Part shown: positions 9,395-19,956 of the stretch, piece by piece
How positions within the stretch are numbered: the first letter of the stretch is position 1
Layout: each line of letters starts with the position of its first letter
Source of the DNA: Treponema sp. UBA4873
Lineage (GTDB): Bacteria > Spirochaetota > Spirochaetia > Treponematales > Treponemataceae
Length of the DNA stretch: 64,000 nucleotides
Direction: 5' to 3'
Assembly: GCA_002399405.1 (NCBI GenBank)
Contig: DHDP01000020.1
Span: 62,001 to 126,000 of the forward strand
Notes under the pieces: model-generated
Databases searched by the model: none
Seen by the model: the letters and a program-made list of their open reading frames with translations, nothing else
What the model was told of the DNA's origin: nothing
Position numbers and translations under genes: made by a program

Positions 9395-10736
9395 TGCTAT
9401 TTTGAGTCCCGGATTCACGGCAGCGCCGTTTGTACCCGAGCGGACTTTTCCCCGTATATTTTTTAAACAGCGCGGAAAAATAACTCTGCGAACTGAACGC
9501 GAGTGTTGTGCTTATGTCCAGAAGACTTTTTTCCGAATACTCAAGCAGTCTGCACGCTTCAATAATCCGCTGTCTGTTGCAGAAATCCACAATCGATTCG
9601 CCCGTCTCGTCTTTAAACTTTCGCGATATCTGAGAAATACTGATATGCAGCTGTCCTGATATATCCTTGAGCGTGATTTTCGAATGAAGGTTCTGCTCTA
9701 TATAGTTGATGCATTTATTAATCTCCGGTGAACAGTGCCGCTGCTGCTTATGTTTGCATTCAGCGGTAATTTTTGTAAATTCAATGATGATGGTATTGTT
9801 GAACTGTATAATGTCCTGAACATTGCTCATCTCCTCAACTTTTTGAATAAAGCTGTCGCTCATCGCATATGCAATATCGTCGGGAACGCCTCCCTGAATT
9901 GCAAAACGGGTAGCGATCGCAACCGTGCAAATGTCGAGATTTTTTTCCTGCCTCACGCGGGTTTTCGCCAGAATTCCGGGTGTCTTCAGCATCTCGACTT
10001 TCAGCGCGGAAGGAAGCCCGTCCACGTTACCTTCCCGTATTGTGTCCCATATCCGCATTTCCTGAGAAAACGAAGTATGAAAATCGTACTGCTCCCTGCG
10101 CTGGAACAGTTCCGCAGTTATCCGGGCGCCGAGTTCCGCATCGCTGTTTACTATTCCCGAAGTCATTATTTCCGCTATGCTGATCTGCTGATTAAACAGC
10201 ATTACGTAGAAAATCTGTACCACCGCGCATAAATGAGGAAGATTCCAGTACGGTATGTGCATGCCGGCGTTTTTTATCTCTTCTTCGGAACAGAACCGAA
10301 AGCAGCCGCGCGCCTTGTTTTTCCAGCTGTGAATACGTGATGCATCGCAGGCTTCCCGGCTGCAAACCGCCGTATTCTCCTTCTGGACAGGTTCCTGAAA
10401 ACAGGGCCCGACAACAAGGAGTATTTTTCTGGAAACCTGCCCCGGTTTCCGTATCAGTATGAACGGAATGCTGAAAACCGTATACGCATTTTCTTCCGTA
10501 AAAATACAGGGACGTATCACTTCCTTTACCGAATTTGAAAAAACACTCGCAAGGGATTCCTCCAAATCAAGCGGAATTGTTAAAGTGCGTACTTCAGGTA
10601 TGTCGGGGTAAATAAATATCCGGTGATACCGCTTCGCGTCGTCAGTCACCACATATAGTGATATCGGGATTCTCGTCAACTGAAAAATGAGACGAACGTA
10701 GTCGTGTATCTGTCCGATTTCCGCAAAGCTTACCAT
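9387..10736 (-). CDS. AraC-family regulator with PocR-type sensory domain
   Basis: Transcription regulator of about 449 residues. The N-terminal 200 residues look like a PocR ligand-binding domain with several Cys (for example CSREACDASR, WKNKARGCFRFC). The last 100 residues are an AraC double helix-turn-helix (NLHSKITLKDISGQLHISIS; then SLLDISTTLAFSSQSYFSAL). It is divergent from the Dpp/Opp-type importer and is the likely regulator of that cluster. The start codon ATG (10734-10736) has no Shine-Dalgarno and lies 10 bases after TATACT (minus strand, 10747-10752) preceded by TGA, an extended -10 pattern, so the mRNA may be nearly leaderless. Confidence 0.85.
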   Translation of the reverse strand: MVSFAEIGQIHDYVRLIFQLTRIPISLYVVTDDAKRYHRIFIYPDIPEVRTLTIPLDLEESLASVFSNSVKEVIRPCIFTEENAYTVFSIPFILIRKPGQVSRKILLVVGPCFQEPVQKENTAVCSREACDASRIHSWKNKARGCFRFCSEEEIKNAGMHIPYWNLPHLCAVVQIFYVMLFNQQISIAEIMTSGIVNSDAELGARITAELFQRREQYDFHTSFSQEMRIWDTIREGNVDGLPSALKVEMLKTPGILAKTRVRQEKNLDICTVAIATRFAIQGGVPDDIAYAMSDSFIQKVEEMSNVQDIIQFNNTIIIEFTKITAECKHKQQRHCSPEINKCINYIEQNLHSKITLKDISGQLHISISQISRKFKDETGESIVDFCNRQRIIEACRLLEYSEKSLLDISTTLAFSSQSYFSALFKKYTGKSPLGYKRRCRESGTQNSIK

Positions 10737-10746
10737 ACTTGATATC

Positions 10747-10752
10747 AGTATA
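10747..10752 (-). promoter_or_regulatory. Extended -10 box for the PocR/AraC regulator
   Basis: Reads TATACT on the minus strand with TG one base upstream (TGATATACT). The start codon is only 10 bases downstream. No clear -35 box was seen at 17 bases. Start at the usual distance would leave about a 3-base leader. Confidence 0.45.
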
Positions 10753-10866
10753 TCACAGGCCGTTGAAAAATGAGAAAATTTATAAAAATACGCAATATTT
10801 TAATAAACCGTTCGTGCGGACAGCGGCTACACTTTTCGTATAGATTCAGATTATTAGGAGGTGTCT

Positions 10867-12636
10867 ATGAAAAGACTATTGAAAATCTGCGGTATGTGTG
10901 CCGCCGCACTTATTCTCACAAGCGCTCTCTTTGCAAAAACTGATTCTGTCGTAAGTGAACTCCCCCGCAATGAAACGCTGTATTTCAACGGACAACAATG
11001 GGGTGCCGTCGTAAACACGAACCCGTTGTCGACAAATTCAAACTGCTGGTACCAGACACAGAATACGCTGTCGCGGGAACTTGTCTGGGAAACACTCTAT
11101 ATGTACAACCCGAACGACGGTAAACTCTATCCGCTTCTTGCCGACGGCGACTATAAAGTCAACGACAAAACATACACAATTAAAATAAAAAAAGCAGCCC
11201 ACTGGAGCGACGGCGTTAAGCTTACGGCCCGCGACGTCGAGTATACTTTCGCCGCACATAAAAAATATCAGACGCCGATGGGACTAGACGCGTGGCTGTA
11301 TATCGACTCGGTAAAGGCTCTCGACGATTACACGGTCCAGATTGTCGCGAGTTCAAAAAATTATAATCCTCTTAAAATACTCGACACAATCGCACGTTTC
11401 TTTATTATTCCTGAACATGCGTACAAACTCGTGGAACAGCGCAACAAGAACGATCCTGCAGCGGTGAAAGCGGACCGGTGGGAAGAATGCGTTGGGTCCG
11501 GCCCGTATAAACGGTACATCGAAAACGCACAGAAATCGGTCCTCATACGCAACGACAACTACTGGGGCAAAGACAAATCAATGTGGGGAAAACTTCCCGC
11601 CCCGAAATATATCGCACACAACCTTTTCAGCGACAACAACGCAGGCGCGGTGGCGTTTCAGGCGGGCGAAGTCGACGTAGCGCAGCAGTTTATGTCAGAA
11701 ATCTGGAAGATGTGGGAATCGGGGCTGCCTGTATCGACATATCTCGACGAACCGCCGTACTATCAGGACGTGAGCATGCCGACCGCATGGTTCAACGTAA
11801 CCCGTCCGGGTCTTGATCAGGTTGCGGTTAGGAAAGCAATCGCAATGGCGGTTGATTACGATCAGATAAAAACGACCGCAATGAGCAATTACACCTACTC
11901 CATGAAAGACGTGCCGCCGAGCCTTATGAACCCCACAAAACCCGAACGGGATCTTATCGACGCAGCGGCCCTCAAGCCGTACCAGTGGACGGGGAGGCAG
12001 ATCGACGAAGCGAAAAAACTGCTCGATGCCGCGGGCATTAAGGACACGGACGGCGACGGATTTCGCGAATACAAAGGGAAAAAGATTTCGCTGAAGGCGG
12101 AATGTCCGACGGGATGGACAGACTGGGAAGCGTCCCTCCAGATTGTCGCGCAGGCAGGCAAGTCCATCGGACTGGACATCACGACGTATTATCCGCAGTT
12201 CTCGGTCATGTACGAGGACATGCAGACAGGCAACTTCGACATCATCATGTGGACGAACGACGGAACGGGAATCGCGAATCCGTGGACGCGCGCCTATCAG
12301 TCTATGTACAGCAACCGCGGTCAGTACGTAAAAGCAGAACGCGTGCCGAGCGACTGGTCGCGTTATTCGAACGCGCGCGCCGATGAAATTCTCGAGCAGA
12401 TTCCCGTCACGACCGATCAGATTCAGCTCAAAAAATTGTATACCGAACTTAACATCATATGGCTCAGGGACGTTCCGGGCTTTGCCCTTATGTACCGTCC
12501 GCAGGTGTTCTACACGGTAAACGAATCAGTCTGGACGAATTTCCCGGCGGCGGACGACAAAACGAACATACCTCCGACGGACTGCACCGACGGGTACGGC
12601 ATTGCGGCGCTCTACCGCCTTACGCTCGTAAAATAA
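10867..12636 (+). CDS. ABC transporter periplasmic binding protein, family 5 (Dpp/Opp type)
   Basis: Periplasmic substrate-binding protein of about 589 residues with a plain Sec signal peptide (MKRLLKICGMCAAALILTS, cut near ALFA). AGGAGG at 10856-10861 selects the ATG at 10867 over an in-frame GTG at 10861. The fold shows typical family 5 features such as YKVNDKTYTIKIKKAAHWSD early on and a long C-terminal lobe. Members bind peptides, nickel or, in several anaerobes, beta-linked oligosaccharides. Because the same cluster ends with a GH3 beta-glucosidase, an oligosaccharide ligand is more likely here than a peptide; this is inference. Confidence 0.9.
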   Translation: MKRLLKICGMCAAALILTSALFAKTDSVVSELPRNETLYFNGQQWGAVVNTNPLSTNSNCWYQTQNTLSRELVWETLYMYNPNDGKLYPLLADGDYKVNDKTYTIKIKKAAHWSDGVKLTARDVEYTFAAHKKYQTPMGLDAWLYIDSVKALDDYTVQIVASSKNYNPLKILDTIARFFIIPEHAYKLVEQRNKNDPAAVKADRWEECVGSGPYKRYIENAQKSVLIRNDNYWGKDKSMWGKLPAPKYIAHNLFSDNNAGAVAFQAGEVDVAQQFMSEIWKMWESGLPVSTYLDEPPYYQDVSMPTAWFNVTRPGLDQVAVRKAIAMAVDYDQIKTTAMSNYTYSMKDVPPSLMNPTKPERDLIDAAALKPYQWTGRQIDEAKKLLDAAGIKDTDGDGFREYKGKKISLKAECPTGWTDWEASLQIVAQAGKSIGLDITTYYPQFSVMYEDMQTGNFDIIMWTNDGTGIANPWTRAYQSMYSNRGQYVKAERVPSDWSRYSNARADEILEQIPVTTDQIQLKKLYTELNIIWLRDVPGFALMYRPQVFYTVNESVWTNFPAADDKTNIPPTDCTDGYGIAALYRLTLVK

Positions 12637-12720
12637 CGGTTCTGTTTCGTACAGCTTGATTCGACAGAGCGGCATCCATGTGTATGTCCGCATGACCGCC
12701 CTGCCGCGACAGGAGGAATG

Positions 12721-13719
<999 letters not shown>

Positions 13720-13729
13720 GGAGTCTTCA

Positions 13730-14980
13730 ATGAAAACAAATTACTTCAGAATGCTCTTTCATTCCGGTAAATTCGTAACGGGATTCGTCATATTCGCGGT
13801 CATGCTGTTCATACCTGTCATCGTGCCGCTGTTCAACAGGACTCCGCCGCTCAAGATGACGGGAGGGCTGTTCTACGCGCCGGGAACGTACGTTTCTGTT
13901 TCCGACGCGGTGCACAGCGATTCGAAAGTCATCACGCTCGACACGCTCGCAAACAGGCTGGCGGCGAAAGTGTCTGCAAAGGACGTCGCGCTCATGGACG
14001 AATGGCTTACGGATTATTCGCCGCTTGAAAAGTCCGAAATCGCAAAAGCCGCGAAGGACAAAGGCGCGCTCACTTCGATGTGGCTGTCCGCGTACGATCC
14101 GGAAATTCAGGTTAAGGGAACGTCCGCGCACCGGAAGGAATTCACCCGTCTGTTCAGTTCAATCAGCGCTATGCTATCCGAAGCTGATTATCAGGTGGTG
14201 GCTGCAAACAGCGACGGGACGTATACGGTTGTTAAGGACCTTACCACGAAGGATTTCGTCCGCGTTCAGGATATGCCGAATCACATCACGTACCTGCTCG
14301 GCACCGATAATTTCGGACGCGATATTTTCATCGAGCTCATGTCCGCAATCAAGACGTCGCTTAAAATAGGATTTGTCGCCGGAACAATAGCGATGCTTAT
14401 CGGTCTCACGCTCGGACTGCTCTCCGGCTATCTCGGAGGATGGGCCGACAACATCATCACGTTTTTCACGAACATGTTCATCGTCATTCCGTCGTTCATC
14501 ATTCTCGTCCTTATTTCGGTAAGCGTGGGAAGCGCAGGCCGCAACATAACGACAGTCGCGTTCGTTATCGGACTTACGTCGTGGCCGTGGACGGCACGTG
14601 CCGTACGGGCCCAGACGCTGTCGCTGAAAAACCGCGATCACGTCAATCTCTCGAAACTTTCGGGACACAGTCTGGGAACTATTATTTTTTCGGACATACT
14701 GCCGTACGTGGCGTCGTACGTCGTCATGGCGTATATACTGCAGATATCGTCGGGCATTCTCTCCGAAGCGCAGCTTTCTATGCTCGGTCTGGGGCCTTCC
14801 TCCACGGAAGTGACAACGCTCGGAGTGATGATGAACTGGGCGATCAGGTTTCAGGCACCGCTGAGCGACGCGTGGTGGGCGTTCGTGCCCGTCATTCTGT
14901 CGATTACGCTCGTATCATTCTCGCTGAACCTCATGAACACCGGGCTTGATCAGATATTCAATCCGCAGCTTCGCGACTAG
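13730..14980 (+). CDS. ABC transporter permease, DppC/OppC family
   Basis: Second permease, about 416 residues, longer than the usual 300. The first membrane helix (about residues 15-35) is followed by an extended extracytoplasmic insert of about 150 residues before the conserved core beginning at HITYLLGTDNFGRDIF. The core has five more membrane segments and an EAA loop around KNRDHVNLSKLSGHS. It lies 10 bases after dppB-like with GGAG before the ATG. The large periplasmic insert occurs in some sugar-type members of the family. Confidence 0.9.
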   Translation: MKTNYFRMLFHSGKFVTGFVIFAVMLFIPVIVPLFNRTPPLKMTGGLFYAPGTYVSVSDAVHSDSKVITLDTLANRLAAKVSAKDVALMDEWLTDYSPLEKSEIAKAAKDKGALTSMWLSAYDPEIQVKGTSAHRKEFTRLFSSISAMLSEADYQVVAANSDGTYTVVKDLTTKDFVRVQDMPNHITYLLGTDNFGRDIFIELMSAIKTSLKIGFVAGTIAMLIGLTLGLLSGYLGGWADNIITFFTNMFIVIPSFIILVLISVSVGSAGRNITTVAFVIGLTSWPWTARAVRAQTLSLKNRDHVNLSKLSGHSLGTIIFSDILPYVASYVVMAYILQISSGILSEAQLSMLGLGPSSTEVTTLGVMMNWAIRFQAPLSDAWWAFVPVILSITLVSFSLNLMNTGLDQIFNPQLRD

Positions 14981-14988
14981 GAGGAACG

Positions 14989-15993
14989 ATGGGGAAAATA
15001 ATGCTCGAGGTGCAGGACCTCAAAACAAAATACGTCACAAAATACGGCGAAGCCCTTCACGCAGTCGACGGCGTTTCGCTCACCATCGAAGAAGGAAAAT
15101 CGCTCGGCATCGCGGGCGAATCGGGCTGCGGTAAATCGACGCTCGCGCTCAGCCTCATGGGATATTATTTCGGCCAGCTCAGATACGAAAGCGGAAGGAT
15201 TTTCGTCGACGGGAACGAAATTACGGGACGAAAGCCCGACGACATACGAAAGAACATTCTGGGCAGCGATCTGGCGTACATTCCGCAGGCGGCAATGAAC
15301 GCGCTGAATCCGACGATGAAAATCATACGCTTTATCGAAGACGTCGTTCACGCGCATGATTCGAAAATACCGAAAGCGGACATTTATGAAATGGCGAAAA
15401 AACGGTTTTCCATTCTCGGGCTGCCGGAGGAAGTTCTGCAGAAGCACGCGGTTGAACTGTCGGGAGGCATGAAACAGCGGACCGTCATCGCAATCTCGAC
15501 GATTCTTTCTCCGAAAGTACTCATAGCGGACGAACCGTCGTCGGCGCTCGACGTTACGTCGCAGAAGATGGTCATCAAGATGCTGCACGATCTGCTCGGC
15601 AGAGGATTAATAAAATCGATGCTGTTCATTACGCACGAACTGCCGCTGCTGTACAACGTAACGGACGACATCATGGTCATGTATGCGGGACAGATTGTCG
15701 AACGGGGCTCCGCAAAGGAAATGGTCTTTAATCCGGTGCACCCGTATTCAAAAGGTCTCATGGGTTCCATCATAGTGCCGGAGGCAGGAACGCGAGGGAC
15801 GACGCTCACTGCCATTCCGGGAACGCCGCCTGATTTGAAACATCCGCCGGAAGGATGCAGGTTTGCGGACCGCTGCCGCTGGGCGGAACCGCAGTGCAAA
15901 GCAGCTCCTGTTTCCCTCGTCACCTTCGACAACGACCGCCAGTACCGCTGCCGTCTTGATCTTGAGACGCTGAAGGAGATAAAATTTAAATGA
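14989..15993 (+). CDS. ABC transporter ATP-binding protein, DppD/OppD family
   Basis: ATPase subunit of the importer, about 334 residues. Walker A GESGCGKSTL, signature LSGGMKQR, Walker B VLIADEPSSALD, and the C-terminal oligopeptide/dipeptide domain with Cys residues (CRFADRC, CKAAP) seen in OppD/DppD proteins, which may hold an iron-sulfur cluster. GAGGAA precedes the ATG. It shares four bases (ATGA) with the next ATPase gene, showing tight translational coupling. Confidence 0.93.
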   Translation: MGKIMLEVQDLKTKYVTKYGEALHAVDGVSLTIEEGKSLGIAGESGCGKSTLALSLMGYYFGQLRYESGRIFVDGNEITGRKPDDIRKNILGSDLAYIPQAAMNALNPTMKIIRFIEDVVHAHDSKIPKADIYEMAKKRFSILGLPEEVLQKHAVELSGGMKQRTVIAISTILSPKVLIADEPSSALDVTSQKMVIKMLHDLLGRGLIKSMLFITHELPLLYNVTDDIMVMYAGQIVERGSAKEMVFNPVHPYSKGLMGSIIVPEAGTRGTTLTAIPGTPPDLKHPPEGCRFADRCRWAEPQCKAAPVSLVTFDNDRQYRCRLDLETLKEIKFK

Positions 15994-16808
15994 GCGAAGA
16001 AATAATCTTGCAGGGTAAAAACATAACGAAAATTTTCGGCTTCGGGAAAAAACAGACAGTCGCCGTTCATCACGTCGATTTCGAATTTCACAAGGCTGAA
16101 ATCATTTCGATCGTCGGTGAAAGCGGCAGCGGAAAAACGACGCTCGCCAAAATGATTCTCGGACTGATTCCGGCGACTTCAGGAGAACTGTATTACCGCG
16201 GTTCGCTGCGGGACATCTCGTCTCATAAAAAAAAGGAGGAATACTGGAAAGGCATACAGGCTGTCTTTCAGGATCCGTTCTCGTCCTTCAACGTGTTTAA
16301 TAAAATCGATCATCTGCTGCTCGACTGCATCAACATGAAAGGCGGGAAAAAATTGCCGAAAGAAGAAAAAACCGCTATGATGGCGGAAGCATGTAGTTTC
16401 GTGAACCTGAAATACGAGGAACTGGCAGGCAAGTATCCGTTCGAACTTTCAGGAGGACAGATGCAGCGTATGATGATTGCGCGCGTTTTTCTTCTTCATC
16501 CGAACATTCTCATCGCCGACGAGCCGACGTCAATGGTCGACGCATGTTCGCGCGCAACAATCCTCGACATGCTCCTGAAACTGCGGAGCGAAACCGGTAT
16601 GACTGTCATATTCATTACGCACGACATCGGGCTGGCGTACTACGTTTCCGACAGCGTGTACATAATGGATCACGGAGAATTCGTCGAACACGGTACCGCC
16701 GATGAAGTAATACTCCACTCAAAAGCGCCGTATACAAAGCGGCTTATCAGCGACGTTCCGAAAATATATGAAAAGTGGGATATGAGCGACGTAAAAACAA
16801 GTATATAG
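15990..16808 (+). CDS. ABC transporter ATP-binding protein, DppF/OppF family
   Basis: Second ATPase subunit, about 272 residues. Walker A GESGSGKTTL, signature LSGGQMQR, Walker B ILIADEPTSMVD and the H loop ITHD. The C-terminal Cys-bearing domain found in the partner is absent, giving a short protein that ends soon after the ATPase core. Together with the previous three genes it completes a full importer. Confidence 0.92.
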   Translation: MSEEIILQGKNITKIFGFGKKQTVAVHHVDFEFHKAEIISIVGESGSGKTTLAKMILGLIPATSGELYYRGSLRDISSHKKKEEYWKGIQAVFQDPFSSFNVFNKIDHLLLDCINMKGGKKLPKEEKTAMMAEACSFVNLKYEELAGKYPFELSGGQMQRMMIARVFLLHPNILIADEPTSMVDACSRATILDMLLKLRSETGMTVIFITHDIGLAYYVSDSVYIMDHGEFVEHGTADEVILHSKAPYTKRLISDVPKIYEKWDMSDVKTSI

Positions 16809-16828
16809 AAAAATAACAGGAGATACGA

Positions 16829-19111
16829 ATGAAACACGACATTACAGAAATCGTCGGCAGAATGACGCTCGAAGAAAAAGCGGGCATGTGCTCGGGAGCT
16901 GATTTCTGGCACACGAAAGCAGTGGAACGGCTCGGGATTCCCGCCGTTATGGTAAGCGACGGTCCGTACGGCCTTCGCAAACAGGATTTGAAGGCCGACC
17001 ATCTGGGCGTAAACGAAAGCATCAAAGCGGTATGTTTCCCGGCAGGATGTCTCACGACATGTTCGTTCGACCGCAGCCTTCTCCGCGAAGAAGGCGAAAC
17101 GCTCGGCGATGAATGTCAGGCCGAGGACGTGTCCGTCATCCTGGGGCCTGCGGTCAACATGAAACGCTCTCCGCTGTGCGGCCGGAATTTCGAATACCTT
17201 TCGGAAGATCCGTACCTCGCAGGACAGGCGGCCGCCGCGTATACGAAAGGCGTCGAATCAAAAAATATCGGCGTTTCCGTAAAGCATTTCGCCGCGAACA
17301 ATCAGGAATACAGGCGCATGTCCGTTTCGGCGGAAGCCGACGAACGGACGCTGCGGGAAATATACCTTGCGGCGTTTGAAGCAGTCGTGCGGGAAGCAAA
17401 ACCGGACACGCTCATGTGTTCGTACAACCGGATAAACGGCGTCTACTCGTGCGAAAACAAATGGCTTCTCACGGACGTGCTCAGAAAAGACTGGGGATTC
17501 GGCGGCTACGTCATGACGGACTGGGGCGCGATGGACGACCGCGTCGAAGCGCTCAAAGCGGGACTCGAACTTGAAATGCCTTCGTCGGGCGGCGTTACGG
17601 ACAAACAGATCGTACAGGCCGTAAAGGACGGAAAGCTCGACGAAAAGATTCTCGATACGGCAGTCGGGCGGATTCTCTCCATCGTCTTCAAGTTTATTGA
17701 CGGACGACTGCCGGGGAATTTCGACAAGGAAAAGCATCACGAGCTCGCGGCGAAAATTGCGGAAAACTCAATGGTGCTGCTCAAAAACGACGGAAACATT
17801 CTGCCGCTTTCGGAAAAAGACGCGGCGGATATTCTGTTCATCGGCGAGTTCGCGAAGGAACCGCGCTTTGAGGGCGGCGGAAGCTCTCACATCAACTGCA
17901 CAAAAATCACGAGCGCGCTCGATGCGGCAAAAGCACTCGGCCTTAACGTGAAGTACGTTCAGGGATACGATCTCAGGGAAAAGGACGATGAAAAATTATT
18001 AAAGGAGGCCGTTACGGCGGCCGGGAAAGCGAAAAAAGCCGTCATCTTCGCGGGTCTTCCCGACGCATACGAGTCCGAAGGATACGACCGCAAAGACATG
18101 AAGATGCCTGCAAATCAGAATAAACTCATACAAGCTGTTGCGGAAGTACAGCCGCACACGGTCGTCGTCCTGCACAACGGTTCTCCCGTCGAAATGCCGT
18201 GGGTTAATAACGTACAGGGCATTCTCGAAAGCTACCTCGGCGGCGAGGCTGTCGGCACCGCGCAGATAAATCTGCTGTTCGGCAGAACGAATCCGAGCGG
18301 AAAACTTGCAGAGACGTTCCCCCTCCGTCTGGAGGATACGCCGTGCTACATCGATTTCCCGGGCAACGGTCATACGGTGGAATACAACGAAGGCGTGTTC
18401 ATCGGTTACCGCTATTACGACAAAAAACATATGGACGTTCTCTTCCCGTTCGGATTCGGACTGAGCTACACGACGTTCGAGTACAGCGACCTCAGACTGT
18501 CCCGGAAAGATATGAATGATTCGGACACGGTCGACGTAACGTTCACCGTAAAGAACACCGGTAAAACGGCGGGAGCCGAAGTTGCGGAACTGTACGTTGC
18601 GGACAAGACTGATTCCGCAATACGTCCCGAAAAAGAACTGAAGAATTTCGGCAAAATCTTCCTCGAACCGGGCGAATCGAAAGACATCACGCTTACACTC
18701 GACAAGCGCTCGTTCGCGTGGTACAACACCGGCATTCACGACTGGTATGCCGCAACGGGCGACTACGACATTCTCGTCGGAAGTTCCTCGCGCGACATAC
18801 GGCTTGCCGGAACTGTGCACGTAAGCTCGACGGCGAAATCCTCGTTCAGGGTAAACCGCAACACGGTTATTGAAGAAATCAACAGGAATCCGGTTACCGC
18901 AGAAATATGCAAGCCGCTGCTGGAGAAAGTCAGACAGGGATTCGGCGGAGGTGCAACGCAGAGCGAAACAATAAACGATGCGATAAACAACGATATGATG
19001 CAGGCCATGCTCGACAACCTTCCGCTCCACGCAGTCAGAAGCTTCGGCGGAATGACGGAGGAGGAACTCGACGAGCTTGTGGACAAGATGAACAAAGCGC
19101 TCGCACGATGA
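16829..19111 (+). CDS. Beta-glucosidase, glycoside hydrolase family 3
   Basis: Retaining beta-glycosidase that hydrolyses beta-linked gluco-oligosaccharides, here cytoplasmic because no signal peptide is present. The N-terminal barrel holds MVSDGPYGLRKQ and the nucleophile Asp in YVMTDWGAMDD (about residue 230). The second alpha/beta domain and a C-terminal fibronectin III-like domain (VTFTVKNTGKTAGAEVAELY) follow, and then a helical tail of about 100 residues. About 760 residues. It is 20 bases after the importer's last ATPase gene with AGGAG before its ATG, so transport and hydrolysis are co-expressed. A strong hairpin ends the operon. Confidence 0.94.
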   Translation: MKHDITEIVGRMTLEEKAGMCSGADFWHTKAVERLGIPAVMVSDGPYGLRKQDLKADHLGVNESIKAVCFPAGCLTTCSFDRSLLREEGETLGDECQAEDVSVILGPAVNMKRSPLCGRNFEYLSEDPYLAGQAAAAYTKGVESKNIGVSVKHFAANNQEYRRMSVSAEADERTLREIYLAAFEAVVREAKPDTLMCSYNRINGVYSCENKWLLTDVLRKDWGFGGYVMTDWGAMDDRVEALKAGLELEMPSSGGVTDKQIVQAVKDGKLDEKILDTAVGRILSIVFKFIDGRLPGNFDKEKHHELAAKIAENSMVLLKNDGNILPLSEKDAADILFIGEFAKEPRFEGGGSSHINCTKITSALDAAKALGLNVKYVQGYDLREKDDEKLLKEAVTAAGKAKKAVIFAGLPDAYESEGYDRKDMKMPANQNKLIQAVAEVQPHTVVVLHNGSPVEMPWVNNVQGILESYLGGEAVGTAQINLLFGRTNPSGKLAETFPLRLEDTPCYIDFPGNGHTVEYNEGVFIGYRYYDKKHMDVLFPFGFGLSYTTFEYSDLRLSRKDMNDSDTVDVTFTVKNTGKTAGAEVAELYVADKTDSAIRPEKELKNFGKIFLEPGESKDITLTLDKRSFAWYNTGIHDWYAATGDYDILVGSSSRDIRLAGTVHVSSTAKSSFRVNRNTVIEEINRNPVTAEICKPLLEKVRQGFGGGATQSETINDAINNDMMQAMLDNLPLHAVRSFGGMTEEELDELVDKMNKALAR

Positions 19112-19127
19112 TTCCGTAACCGCGCGT

Positions 19128-19176
19128 AAAAAAACAGAACCCGGCCCGCATGTTTTACCTGCGGGCCGGGTTCTGT
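19128..19176. terminator. Strong intrinsic terminator between convergent genes
   Basis: CCGGCCCGC (19141-19149) pairs with GCGGGCCGG (19161-19169), and ACAGAA (19135-19140) pairs with TTCTGT across a one-base bulge. The left side is flanked by a run of A (19129-19134), which is a T run for the minus-strand membrane-protein gene. The plus-strand side has only a weak T tail, so it mainly serves the minus strand and may stop both transcripts. Confidence 0.85.
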
Positions 19177-19203
19177 TCATTTGCGGGGTCCGTATACGCT
19201 TTC

Positions 19204-19866
19204 TTATTTTAACCGTTCAAAAAACGCGTTCATGCCGGGGAACCACAGTTCGACAAGCTTTACGCACGAACCGACAAAAAGCGCCGCAATGATCGTTCCT
19301 TCGCGCACGCCGACGAGACCGTGCAGAAAAATCAGACTGAGAACAACGCCGATTGCGACGAGCGTCGAGTCGACGGCGACCTTCACCCGGGGGAATTCCT
19401 TACGGGATGCCTTTGAAATTGCAGCGCTGAGACCTTCGCCTGCAAGCATGACGACACCCGCGTGAACTTCAACGTACACGCCGAATCCCACGAGCACCAC
19501 GCCCGCAAGCGTGTACAGCATGCATACCGCATAGTTTCCGAGCGGGAAAGACGCGTCGATAAACGCATTCGCAACGTCGGTAAAAGCACCGAATATAAAC
19601 GCGACAGGAAGCTGAAGCAGCTGAACCGGTTCGTACTCTCTGCGCAGAATAATAATCTGCAGCAGGATAAACAGCACGTGCATCGCAATGGTGATTTCGC
19701 CCATCGTCCACGGCGTCACGTATTCAAGTACGGCCGGAATGCACGAAACGGGAGACGTGCCGAGGCCACCGCGCCTCGAGAACGCAACGCCGACGGCAAT
19801 AACGAACAGGCCGGCAAAAAAACAGATGTACCGGATGCAGAGTTTTAAAACGGATGATTTCTTCAT
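19204..19866 (-). CDS. YczE/YyaS-like integral membrane protein
   Basis: About 220 residues with five or six membrane segments. The N-terminal segment carries AVGVAFSRRGGLGTSPVSC, the mark of the YczE/YitT-like family of unknown transport role. The start ATG has no Shine-Dalgarno. TAAACT (minus strand, 19876-19881) is 9 bases before it and TTGACC (19898-19903) is 16 bases further, so the mRNA should have almost no leader. Confidence 0.85.
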   Translation of the reverse strand: MKKSSVLKLCIRYICFFAGLFVIAVGVAFSRRGGLGTSPVSCIPAVLEYVTPWTMGEITIAMHVLFILLQIIILRREYEPVQLLQLPVAFIFGAFTDVANAFIDASFPLGNYAVCMLYTLAGVVLVGFGVYVEVHAGVVMLAGEGLSAAISKASRKEFPRVKVAVDSTLVAIGVVLSLIFLHGLVGVREGTIIAALFVGSCVKLVELWFPGMNAFFERLK

Positions 19867-19875
19867 AACGGAACA

Positions 19876-19903
19876 AGTTTACACAGAAACAGACAAAGGT
19901 CAA
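19876..19903 (-). promoter_or_regulatory. Promoter of the YczE-like gene, near-leaderless
   Basis: Minus strand TTGACC (19898-19903), 16-base spacer, TAAACT (19876-19881), then 9 bases to the start codon. The usual 6-7 base distance to +1 leaves a leader of about 2-3 bases. Confidence 0.55.
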
Positions 19904-19916
19904 CGGGGTGTTCAGA

Positions 19917-19951
19917 GAACAGCCGATAAAACCGCCGTGATGTAATCAGCG
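19917..19951 (-). repeat. Dispersed 35-bp hairpin repeat, copy 1
   Basis: On the minus strand it reads CGCTGATTACATCA then GTTTTATCGGC, starting five bases after the stop of the cupin gene. It matches the copies at 35046-35080 and 38958-38992 through the shared CTGATTACRTCA block and the ATCRGC block, and the two blocks form an imperfect stem. Confidence 0.5.
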
Positions 19952-19956
19952 GGTCC

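Noticed and set aside
17999..19180. A 393-codon minus-strand open frame
   Set aside because: Antisense to the GH3 enzyme and running through the operon terminator; no motif.
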